Origin: Bacillota bacterium
GTDB taxonomy: Bacteria; Bacillota; Clostridia; Christensenellales; CAG-138
Direction of reading: 5' to 3'
Assembly (NCBI GenBank): GCA_023399275.1
Contig: JAEWQH010000009.1
Span: 1 to 64,000 of the forward strand
DNA: 64,000 bases
Shown here: positions 27,001-33,812 of the stretch, one piece after another
How the letters are laid out: each line of letters begins with the position of its first letter
How positions within the stretch are numbered: position 1 is the stretch's first letter
Translations under genes and position numbers: made by a program
Notes under the pieces: generated by a model
Databases searched by the model: none
The model's input: only the letters and a program-made list of their open reading frames with translations
Told to the model about the DNA's origin: nothing

Positions 27001-27334
27001 CCGCAAAGCGGATCGTCTGCGAATGGATCTCCACGCCGTAGGACTCCGCCAGCACCAGTATGGCGAGCATGGCGCGCCATTCGCGCCGGGCGATCTGCTC
27101 ATACTCCAAATAGCTCGGATCCACCGCCGTGTTGAGCAGCAGCATCTCAAACAGGCGGTGCTGGCTCCAGATGTCCGGCACGGAGCTGATCCGGCGAAAA
27201 TCCGTCTGCTTCGGGCCCTCCTCCTGCCACGCGCTCGAGATGCGAAGCTCCTGGCCGATGTCATGCAGCTTCGAGACATCGCCGCTGAGGGCAGTATTGT
27301 TCGGATGGGACGAAAACCAGTGATAAAACGACAT
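24029..27334 (-). CDS. Large protein with an Hsp70/actin-type ATPase core
   Basis: Protein of 1101 residues without a signal or membrane helix. The actin/Hsp70 fold shows in three motifs in the right order: phosphate-1 loop HAAIDFGTSATTLYAS near residue 497, phosphate-2 loop FIMDIGGGSTDLYIS near 752-766, and the adenosine motif SMLLAGNGSKIVRW near 918-931. The first 490 residues belong to no family I can name; they are rich in aromatic residues and alpha/beta in character. The start at 27334 has RBS GGAGGCAAGGA. It lies 25 bp after the tubulin-like gene and overlaps the following gene by 4 bp. It lacks the substrate-binding half of DnaK, so it is not a chaperone of that type. A regulated polymer or a conformational switch are both possible. 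SrfB-like proteins are an alternative label I cannot test. Confidence 0.75.
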   Translation of the reverse strand: MSFYHWFSSHPNNTALSGDVSKLHDIGQELRISSAWQEEGPKQTDFRRISSVPDIWSQHRLFEMLLLNTAVDPSYLEYEQIARREWRAMLAILVLAESYGVEIHSQTIRFADPVYSAHLRAAYNSRPQAADWESMIIYYVEADRVRYPIAMSSPGVHVVPTKDAWRNLRFVYPDRIPWLTDRQVHAPVEEREGRAYPLMRKQTEEETPVMLPVHALLLYSWLKNYRANANAGAQNMDLIFGYEKALADAFRLNMQSTTNLRAFLSQDAEQVGLQINGVSVPTGLRLFLDRVFYVLIDQASEQPNLLDTNRFAGGIAPRCLVSHDLGKGKTAHFFVALPVTETFWRLWEDNLALEPDYSICPTYSKNGVEINGITVTVTLGDLDLTQTYLAAQIDSQLFRNLCTAAIWPRQRIAGWGEYYFFCDEINGYRLEPSEPSAATPAKQYTKEDGADGTLLYSRLSSAPERCALRKDDQLIGYLQIRPRPEIPAGRPERVFHAAIDFGTSATTLYASIDGDAAFRIDGVHLWSLPLMNAADSEGRDTSRLEKYFFPPLHLPKDQAGFVRRRTLHAQDSFRQLEEDPQCAARYPSCMPMQTILADAGAGDQPRRVFRDSWIYFRAFVEAREPEKWPVLCSDLKWQRSDQTNGHRTCAILTQLLTMLALEARCRGCASIALTATYPLAFDENMRVSYFNTLNSMLMTVCQSTGVLLQSPQQAEAVAPHATAVAQQITCLTESEAAFRYSVQQESFNQNYFIMDIGGGSTDLYISQEGTNRPRNSVAASLAFGARKILLETLSAADFFFLRKLMRESGENLRTVIRNPDQYIQAFSARNSDSLIEDLFSIRIPRDPSNPAAALQPANLGEAFMNRCANDAENLTFREQYEQDAPGFSVIKKRIAFYLGAVVWLSAVMFDWEDDNLQISMLLAGNGSKIVRWITPDVKRTVHFIRLLFQRASKLNIPDERFVCRFSQRPKEEVAFGALQSVPNEYFVAGATNQAIFEPNLEQTAELPAYQATQYRQIEICTDPDMVSSYIKAFRVVAETSYGWRFGANEYDPAVLTLPGVDGIIGAKPKKYGYFLNALEAVGDKYLQDALSMLRDHEGRHL

Positions 27335-27359
27335 ATCCTTGCCTCCGTGTTCGTGTCCG

Positions 27360-28937
27360 TTACGCGCGCCGCACGCAGCACTCCGCCAAAGAAGAGACGA
27401 AATACGCAACTGCATGCTCGGGGTCTACGCGCGCCGAGTTCATCTGCGAGGTGATCCGCGCACAGGGGATGCCCAGCATATCACACGCGGTTGAACCTTC
27501 GCGCGCTACGCGCTGAATGGCCTGATAAATCAGCGGCGTGTTTCTCAGCACGTTACCCTCTATCTTCAGCAGTTCGTTCATGCCGTGGTGATCCAGCTCC
27601 TCCAGCCAGCGGAAGATCTGCTTCGTAAATGCCAGCGGCACGCCTACCCCCTCCGTTCGACTGTCATAGGTTTTGTGCAGGTTGCGCTGCCTGCCCCACA
27701 CCGTGCGGAGCACCTCCGGCCGGTAATTCCACGGACACCGCCCGCTGACGCGGTAATAAACGCCCAGCATCAGGCAAAAGCGCTCCAGCCGGAGGATGTA
27801 ATCCTGCACCGAGGCGATCCGCATCTCACCCGGCAGCCCGTGCGACGCCGGAAAAAACTCGAAACGGGTCAGCGGAAAAGCCGCTTCGGGAGGAATATCC
27901 AGCGTGGGATCGGAGTTGACCCATTTCAGCGGAACATAGACCTTGCTTTGCGCATCTGCCGATGCGGGCAGATCGCCGGCGAAATACCGGCAGATACCGA
28001 TGGCCGCCATCAACTCCGCCGGCATGGACGGGTCGTCCTGCCCCTCGTGGTCCTCGCTGGCCCGGTCCAGCCGCACGCCGGCCCATGTGCCGTCCTCCTT
28101 TTTCTTTTCCATCTGCCGCCGGTCGTCGCCCACAAACTGTGCAAATTCCAGTTCGGAGAGCACATCGGACATCTCGTAGTACTTCAGCGCCATCTTGCTG
28201 TTGATGACAAACAATCCGCTGTCCACGTCGGTATCTCTCCCGATATCGAAGTAGGGCAGCATGAGCGTCAGCGCAACGCGCCTTGCAAACGGCGCCGTCT
28301 CGGTATTGTTTTCGTTGCGGCAGGCGCGCACAAACCGCCGCGCCAGCGTCGGCGCTCCGCTCGCCCCCGTCCCGCCGAATACGGAGCCGACAAACATCAC
28401 GCGCAGCTCATCCTGTGTGCTGATGCCGGAAAAGATCGATCTCCAGAACCCGCTCAGGTCGTTCCATTCCCGGTCGAACTGCTCCGCCCAGATCAGCGAG
28501 CCGATGCGCGGCCTGCCCTTGCAGCCCCGGCGCAGCTCCATCGCGCGGTCGTCCCCTCCAAACAGCGCATGAAACGCCAGCGCGTCCGGCCCCGTGAGGT
28601 AATCGTTTCCCACCAGATCGTCAAGCGTGCTGCGGTCGTTGATCGGCGTGGACAGTCTCTCCATCGCATCGATCCCCTTCGGCTTCCAGCAGGGGCGCTC
28701 GGCGTTTTCATCCACGATCACAGAAAGATAGGGAAGCGCTTCGTTGACGCTGCGAATCATCTCCTCCAGCTCAACCCGATCCCCGCCCGCTACGATGTCC
28801 AAATCCACAAGGCGGAGCTCCAGCTTGTACTCCGTCTGGCACAGGTCACTCAGGTACCCGCTCGCAGCCAATGCCACGAGAGACTGGGCAACGCGCATGC
28901 CGGAGCCGCCGATCGCCACCAGAACAAATTTCGTCAT
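27360..28937 (-). CDS. Tubulin/FtsZ-like GTPase
   Basis: Cytosolic protein of 525 residues. The Rossmann-like start FVLVAIGGSGMRVAQSL (4-20) gives the T1 loop IGGSG (9-13); a T2-like VDLD follows at 44-47. The hallmark is VGSVFGGTGASGAP (183-196), equivalent to the GGGTGTG (T4) phosphate loop of FtsZ/tubulin. Next come RRVALTLMLPYFD and a conserved Asn-containing helix (VINSKMALKYYE), as in tubulin-like proteins. It is much longer than FtsZ (about 350-400) and lacks the FtsZ C-terminal tail, so it is not FtsZ itself. RBS AGGGAGGGG stands just before the ATG. It is flanked at 16 and 25 bp by the membrane protein gene and the Hsp70-like gene. Function unknown; membrane remodelling is a plausible inference. 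Confidence 0.78.
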   Translation of the reverse strand: MTKFVLVAIGGSGMRVAQSLVALAASGYLSDLCQTEYKLELRLVDLDIVAGGDRVELEEMIRSVNEALPYLSVIVDENAERPCWKPKGIDAMERLSTPINDRSTLDDLVGNDYLTGPDALAFHALFGGDDRAMELRRGCKGRPRIGSLIWAEQFDREWNDLSGFWRSIFSGISTQDELRVMFVGSVFGGTGASGAPTLARRFVRACRNENNTETAPFARRVALTLMLPYFDIGRDTDVDSGLFVINSKMALKYYEMSDVLSELEFAQFVGDDRRQMEKKKEDGTWAGVRLDRASEDHEGQDDPSMPAELMAAIGICRYFAGDLPASADAQSKVYVPLKWVNSDPTLDIPPEAAFPLTRFEFFPASHGLPGEMRIASVQDYILRLERFCLMLGVYYRVSGRCPWNYRPEVLRTVWGRQRNLHKTYDSRTEGVGVPLAFTKQIFRWLEELDHHGMNELLKIEGNVLRNTPLIYQAIQRVAREGSTACDMLGIPCARITSQMNSARVDPEHAVAYFVSSLAECCVRRA

Positions 28938-28953
28938 ATGCCTTCCCCTCCCT

Positions 28954-29511
28954 TTAGCGCGTCGGATAGACCCGCTTGATCTTGTGATCGATCCATCTGG
29001 ACAGCGGCCAGCGCACGACGCAGTTGGTCGCCGGCACCGCATCCATGCAGATGCGCCAGAGCAGCACGCCGCACACAACAAAGACATAGTACGGCAGCCA
29101 TAGCTTCAAAACGCTGTCGTTTGCATTGGGCAGCAGGATTCCGATCCAGTTTCCCGAAGACAGCGCATATCGATAGCCGGACATCGCAGCGGCGCAGACC
29201 ACGATCAAAAACGCATTTATGATATTCTGCATCCGGGTGCGTGCAGACAGTCGCGGCCCAAAATCCCCTTTTTTCTCATTCACGATGAAAAAGACCAGAT
29301 TCAGCAACCAAACAGCCGCGATGCCGCCGGCGTGAATCCAACGCGTCGCATCCGAAAACTGCTGCCCAATCCGCTGCGCCGCGTCGTCCAGGTAAAACAC
29401 GCCTGTCAGCGCGGTGCGATACCAGACGGGCGGAAACAGCGCCAACACTGCGGCAGCCAGAAACGCCGTAATTGCGCGCAGTGCGACTCGTTTTCTGAAA
29501 GTTGCATCCAT
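28954..29511 (-). CDS. Four-helix membrane protein of the tubulin-like operon
   Basis: Protein of 185 residues with four strongly hydrophobic segments (about 13-35, 60-80, 99-116 and 136-158) and a basic C-terminus (WIDHKIKRVYPTR). No known domain is visible. The start at 29511 has a strong RBS (GGGAGG); in-frame codons upstream would run into the stop region of the lipoprotein gene. It lies 22 bp after the lipoprotein gene and 16 bp before the tubulin-like gene. The conserved topology, both ends probably cytosolic, would suit a membrane receptor for the cytosolic nucleotide-binding partners; this is inference from the operon only. Confidence 0.75.
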   Translation of the reverse strand: MDATFRKRVALRAITAFLAAAVLALFPPVWYRTALTGVFYLDDAAQRIGQQFSDATRWIHAGGIAAVWLLNLVFFIVNEKKGDFGPRLSARTRMQNIINAFLIVVCAAAMSGYRYALSSGNWIGILLPNANDSVLKLWLPYYVFVVCGVLLWRICMDAVPATNCVVRWPLSRWIDHKIKRVYPTR

Positions 29512-29533
29512 AGACAGCCTCCCTCGCTTTTCC

Positions 29534-31324
29534 TTACTGAATTCCGGTCTGAATCTGCTTTGCCTCCACAACGCTGAAAGCCCAGCCGCCAAAGTCTTCC
29601 GTCTCTTCCCACGTGGCTGAACTGAGGTATTTGCCCGGCACGTCGCGCACGACCATGCCGAACATCACCGTCTGAACGCACGCCTCCGTCTGATCCCGGA
29701 TCGCTTCGTCTACCAGCGCGATCTGCCCGTCGGCAATCCCCCCGATGAGCAGGTTGGAAAGAAACGGCGTCCTGGCCGTGGTTGCATAGGTATATCGCGC
29801 GGAGGTCGTCGTTTGTCCGTCGCGAACAAACTCGCGGTCAAACGTCTTGAGGTTGAGCGTAAGCGCATTCACCCAATCGGTATCATAGAGCGCGTTGAGC
29901 GTTTCGCGCCGCGGCGTGACAGCGACGCGGACGCTGATCGTGCAAAGCAGCGGTTCATCCTTGGCAAGCTGCGCCGTATCGACCGAGAGCACGATCTCGA
30001 TCGTCTCCCCCGCTTCGTCGATCACCGCGCTTTCGCAGCGCACCAGGGCGGTAGACGGCTCCACCCAGTCCGCCTCCGGCTGCGCGCCTGCGTTCTCACG
30101 ATATGTCAGCATGCGAATCTGTGTCGTAACGGTGCAGTCCTCCCGTGAAAACGAAATCTGCCCTGCCGGCACTACCAGTCCGTATTTGTCGACTATGTCT
30201 TCGGCCTTCTCCAGGGAATCCGTCAGCGTAAACGGGACCGTACAGCGCACCTTCACGTTCTGTTCGCCGCTGCCGCGCTCAAGGTCGTAGATCTTGGCAA
30301 TCGGAACGGCCTCCAGCAACCGCTGGTATGACTCGGGAACCTCCTCTGCGGAAGGGTAACGGATGGCACCCGCTTCATCCGCAAGGCCGCGCACGAGAAA
30401 TTGCGCGGGATAGTCGGCCGCGTCATACTGCTGATATCCGAGGGAAAACGAAGCGAAGATGTCGTCCTTATCCCGGCGCGAAACCCCGTACTCGGAGAAA
30501 AACAGCGCATAATGCGGCGTGCTCTCATCGAGCAGCCCTCCGCTCTCCAGTGAGGCGAGCGCTTTTTGCATCGCGCCGAGTACCTGCCGGTCGTCCCCCA
30601 TGAACAGCAGGTAGAGCGGATGGCGGAAGTTTCCGTCTGCGTCGCGCTCCTGCACCATATAGTCGCTGAGCTTTCGGGTGCGGCCAGTCGCAGGATTGAC
30701 GGGCAGGTTCTCAATCGCGCCGCGAAACTCTCCCACGATGGCGATGATGCCGAGCGTCGCGTTTTCCGGCTGCAGCACCTTGCTGCGCAGCGCCGTGGCC
30801 GCTTTCACGCAGTCGTCCTCGGTCGGGATCATCAGATCCGAAATCAATATCATCAACCGGTCGGAACTTCGCTGGTAGCGCTTCGCCATGGCCGTGATGA
30901 CGGAAGCGATATCGTTGCTCTCTTCTTGAAAGAACGGTTCCTGAACGGCCTCCTGAAAAAATGGTTCGGTGGATTCATGCAGAGACGTGCCGTTTATGAG
31001 GAGTTCGCTCGCGCGCAGATAGGTGCACTCGGCGCCGATGCCGACGCTTGAAACGGCGCTGAGCGCGGCGCGATAGCTCATGCAATACTGTGCGACAAAG
31101 CCCTTCATGCCAAATCCGTCGTCAACGACGATGTCGTATCGCACCTGCTCCGTCCGGTCTGACTGTGCCTTCGCAGATTGCGGTTCGAGCAAGTCCAGCC
31201 CCCCATACAGCGCTTCTGTCGGCTCCATGATCCCGTATGGCTCCGGTGTTTCCGGTTTTCCGCAGCCGTACAAAGCAAAACAGCCCATGAGGCAGATCAG
31301 CACACATAGTAACGTCTTTTTCAT
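29534..31324 (-). CDS. Lipoprotein with a von Willebrand A-like domain, first gene of the tubulin-like operon
   Basis: Protein of 596 residues anchored outside the membrane: signal MKKTLLCVLICLMGC and lipobox ALYGC with Cys21 as the lipid site. A vWA-like domain seems to span about 60-290. The metal site strand reads YDIVVDDGFGMKGF, where the DxSxSM signature is degenerate (both Ser are Gly), and a later strand LMILISDLMIPTEDD keeps the Asp. The C-terminal 300 residues are beta-rich and look like two immunoglobulin-like repeats (EVVLSVDT..., CTISVRVAVTP). The start at 31324 has RBS GGGAG; an in-frame ATG 18 bp upstream is less well placed. It is the first gene after a 400-bp non-coding stretch. 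Probably a binding module for wall or membrane ligands. Confidence 0.7.
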   Translation of the reverse strand: MKKTLLCVLICLMGCFALYGCGKPETPEPYGIMEPTEALYGGLDLLEPQSAKAQSDRTEQVRYDIVVDDGFGMKGFVAQYCMSYRAALSAVSSVGIGAECTYLRASELLINGTSLHESTEPFFQEAVQEPFFQEESNDIASVITAMAKRYQRSSDRLMILISDLMIPTEDDCVKAATALRSKVLQPENATLGIIAIVGEFRGAIENLPVNPATGRTRKLSDYMVQERDADGNFRHPLYLLFMGDDRQVLGAMQKALASLESGGLLDESTPHYALFFSEYGVSRRDKDDIFASFSLGYQQYDAADYPAQFLVRGLADEAGAIRYPSAEEVPESYQRLLEAVPIAKIYDLERGSGEQNVKVRCTVPFTLTDSLEKAEDIVDKYGLVVPAGQISFSREDCTVTTQIRMLTYRENAGAQPEADWVEPSTALVRCESAVIDEAGETIEIVLSVDTAQLAKDEPLLCTISVRVAVTPRRETLNALYDTDWVNALTLNLKTFDREFVRDGQTTTSARYTYATTARTPFLSNLLIGGIADGQIALVDEAIRDQTEACVQTVMFGMVVRDVPGKYLSSATWEETEDFGGWAFSVVEAKQIQTGIQ

Positions 31325-31726
31325 TGAAATCTCCCATCGCATGGTGTCGCCAGCCCAGAAAGGAACGAGTCGGGGGATCGAATGGCATCGGCGGGATAGG
31401 CACCGGATTTGCCCCATCGTAACATTGCGCGGCTACGCGCACAAGGCGTATAAAAACGCGCATTATTGGGTATTTCCCTCTCGACGATCGATCCCATCCC
31501 GTCGCAGCGACCGATGAAAAGCCCCTTTGGCGCGATTTCGCCGGCCCGCAGCCCGCTGAAAACGACTGTTTATCGGCAGCCGCGCTTTGCCCGCCGCCCT
31601 TTGGACTGCCGGCAATCCAACGCGCGAAAATACCCTTCTTTGGGGGATAAGCCGTTGCGCCGGCAACGCCGGATTCCATTGATGAAAGCTGCCGGTCTCT
31701 ACAATCCCAAGCCGTTTTTGACGCAT
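31325..31726. other. Non-coding stretch upstream of the tubulin-like operon
   Basis: About 400 bp without a supported gene. It contains the candidate promoter listed below. I see no operator palindrome, RNA gene or repeat that stands out; a short GCCGG/CCGGC hairpin near 31662-31673 is the only other structure. Confidence 0.5.
31416..31444 (-). promoter_or_regulatory. Candidate promoter of the tubulin-like/Hsp70-like operon
   Basis: On the minus strand TTGTGC (31444-31439), a 17-bp spacer and the extended -10 TGT-TACGAT (31421-31416). Match to consensus is moderate. It would leave a leader of about 85 nt. Confidence 0.4.
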
Positions 31727-31762
31727 AAAGAGGGCCTCCGAACCAAATCGGAAGCCCTCTTT
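31727..31762 (-). terminator. Hairpin terminator after the sulfoquinovosidase operon
   Basis: AAAGAGGGC (31727-31735) and GCCCTCTTT (31754-31762) pair perfectly, with an inner TCCGA/TCGGA stem. The A/T ends could serve both strands. It sits 22 bp after the GH31 stop codon. Confidence 0.75.
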
Positions 31763-31784
31763 GATGATCGATTGGGTCGCAGGC

Positions 31785-33797
31785 TCAGCGGATCTCGCGC
31801 AGCCGCTCCATCACCCGCGCAATTTCGCTGTCAGCGCGGTAAAACACCGGCGGCTCGCCGATGGGCGCGGCGATCGTGACCGCGCCGCCCCTGTATGACG
31901 CACCCGACCAGAGATGCACCCAGTCGTCCTGCGGCAGGTAGAGCATGCGCGTCTGCGCCGCCTCCTCCACGACGGGCGCCACGAGGATATCGCGCCCCAA
32001 GAGGTATTCATACGGCTCGGTATACGCCCGCGCGTCGTCGGGATAATGCAAAAACAGCGTCCGCATGGCAGGCAGACCCGTTTCGCAGTTCTCCGCGCCG
32101 AGGGAGACGAGGTAGAGCGAGAGCGCCCGGTGGATGCGGGAAAAGCGCGAAAAGAAGGCTATGGTTTCGTCATCCGCGTCAAACTGCGTGTTTTCGTCCG
32201 GCCGGTTGCCTTCGTGCGTGCGCATTACGGGCGTAAACGCCGCGAACTCGCAGCCGCGCAGCAGCAGCTCCTTTGTGCGGTATTTGCCAAACAGCGCGGT
32301 ATAGCCGCCGATATCGAAGGTGAGCATGCCAAACCCGGTCATGCCTAGCGAGAGCGCGGCGTTGATCACGCTCGGCAGCCCGTCATCCGGCGAAAAATCG
32401 ACAAACTGGTCACCGGAGAACATCAGCGGAGAGTATCTCTGCGTGCCGGTCGCGCCGGAGCGGGTATAGAAACCGATCTTGCCGAGCATGCCGCTCTCCA
32501 GCAGCGCCTCGTAGTTGAGCTTTGCCCAGAGCGTGGGCCATTCGTTGTGCGCCGAGATCGCGCTCTGTCCGGAAAAGAGCACGCAGTTGGTCGGCAGGTA
32601 TTCGCCGAAATCCACCATCCAGCCGCGCAGACCCAGCGCGATCATGTTCTCCCGGATCACGCTCTTGTACCAGGTGCAGGCGGCGGGGTTCGTCAGGTCT
32701 ACAAAGCCGCTGTCGAACTCGCCAAAGTCGATCAGGTAGTCCGTTCCATCCTGCTTTTTGACGAAGAAACCACGCGCCTTCGCTTCAGCGAAGAGCACGC
32801 CGCCCTCGACGAGGTAGGGGTTGATGTAGCCCATCCAGGCGATTTTGCGCGCGTCGTTTGCCGCGATGTCCTCCCGCAGAGAAGGGTACGTCTCGCTGTT
32901 CCAGCGCCAGTCCCACTGCAGGCGCTTGCCGAAGCTCGTGACGCGCTTGCCGACCCAATCCTGCGTCCAGACCGCTGAGACGGCTGTGTCCGCGGCAAGC
33001 ATGCGCTCTAGCTTGCTGCGGCAGGCTTCGGAGCCGCCCTGCATGCCCAGCAGTATGCCGTTGAACATGTATTCCGGCAGCGGCGGCTGGCGGCCGACCA
33101 GCGCGGTGAGGTCGCCCAGCAGCGCCGGATAGCTCTCCTTTGCGCCTATGGTGAGTGAAAATGCGCTCTGCCAAAGGTGGAGTCCGTGGAATCCCGCGTG
33201 GGAGAAGTCCACCTCCGCATAGTCGTAGCCGTGCAGGTGCAGATAATACAGCCGCGAGGAGACAAACGTCGCCTCGGGGTAATACGTCGTCCAGTAGTCC
33301 CCGCCGCCGCCGTCGAGCTGGTCGGCAAGAAACGTTGTGAGCGTTTTTTTGTTTCGGCCGACGCCCTGCTCCATGGTGAAGATCGGGTAGTTCCTGCCAC
33401 GCAGGTCGAGGCTCGAGAACTGCTCGCCCAGGCCATAGACGTGCTCGTCCGCCTCGGCGAACACCTTGAGCCACAGCCGGTTGTAACGCGGGCTGTCGCA
33501 GCAGCCGGAGACGTCCAGCCGGCCGCCCTGTTCACGCAGGGTGAGCGTAAACGCCGCGGCATGATAGTCCTTGTAGAGGCGGATGACAATGCCGCCCTCA
33601 TCCTGCACGGCGGTAAACGCCGAAAACGGGATGCGCTCGGCGATCTCGTCCGAGATATGAAAATTGCCGTGGTGCATATCGATCGTCTCGCTGCCCACGC
33701 CGAGATAGAGCATCGGCTCCGCCAGCGTGTGGCGCAGGATCAGCCTTCCGTCGTAAAAAAGCGAAAAGCCGGCTTCGGTTCGGTCGAGTTTGAGCAT
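31785..33797 (-). CDS. yihQ: Sulfoquinovosidase, glycoside hydrolase family 31 (YihQ type)
   Basis: Retaining alpha-glycosidase of 670 residues that frees sulfoquinovose from sulfoquinovosyl glycerol or related glycosides. It is collinear with E. coli YihQ. The nucleophile is about D396 in GWMVDFGEYLP and the acid/base about D463 in MFSGDQFVDFS. The residues that read the sulfonate group in YihQ are kept: Gln in WTQDWVG, Arg and Trp in FGKRLQW, and Tyr in FDIGGYTALF. These set it apart from GH31 glucosidases and xylosidases. It has no signal peptide, so it acts in the cytosol and the glycoside must be imported. RBS GGAGGG. It is the last gene of an operon with an anion transporter, an acyl-CoA ligase and an acylating aldehyde dehydrogenase. 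Confidence 0.92.
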   Translation of the reverse strand: MLKLDRTEAGFSLFYDGRLILRHTLAEPMLYLGVGSETIDMHHGNFHISDEIAERIPFSAFTAVQDEGGIVIRLYKDYHAAAFTLTLREQGGRLDVSGCCDSPRYNRLWLKVFAEADEHVYGLGEQFSSLDLRGRNYPIFTMEQGVGRNKKTLTTFLADQLDGGGGDYWTTYYPEATFVSSRLYYLHLHGYDYAEVDFSHAGFHGLHLWQSAFSLTIGAKESYPALLGDLTALVGRQPPLPEYMFNGILLGMQGGSEACRSKLERMLAADTAVSAVWTQDWVGKRVTSFGKRLQWDWRWNSETYPSLREDIAANDARKIAWMGYINPYLVEGGVLFAEAKARGFFVKKQDGTDYLIDFGEFDSGFVDLTNPAACTWYKSVIRENMIALGLRGWMVDFGEYLPTNCVLFSGQSAISAHNEWPTLWAKLNYEALLESGMLGKIGFYTRSGATGTQRYSPLMFSGDQFVDFSPDDGLPSVINAALSLGMTGFGMLTFDIGGYTALFGKYRTKELLLRGCEFAAFTPVMRTHEGNRPDENTQFDADDETIAFFSRFSRIHRALSLYLVSLGAENCETGLPAMRTLFLHYPDDARAYTEPYEYLLGRDILVAPVVEEAAQTRMLYLPQDDWVHLWSGASYRGGAVTIAAPIGEPPVFYRADSEIARVMERLREIR

Positions 33798-33812
33798 GCC
33801 TTGTTCCCTCCG

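Noticed and set aside
24029..27334. The Hsp70-like protein as DnaK
   Set aside because: The nucleotide motifs come only after residue 490 and no substrate-binding domain follows; no DnaJ or GrpE gene is near.
27360..28937. The tubulin-like protein as FtsZ itself
   Set aside because: Too long, phosphate loops differ, no FtsZ C-terminal peptide, and no division genes nearby.
31463..31726. Small open frames in the non-coding stretch before the tubulin-like operon
   Set aside because: No RBS, basic random composition and overlap with the terminator hairpin.
31785..33797. The GH31 enzyme as a general alpha-glucosidase or xylosidase
   Set aside because: The Gln, Arg-x-x-Trp and Tyr positions that bind the sulfonate in YihQ are all kept and the whole protein is collinear with YihQ.
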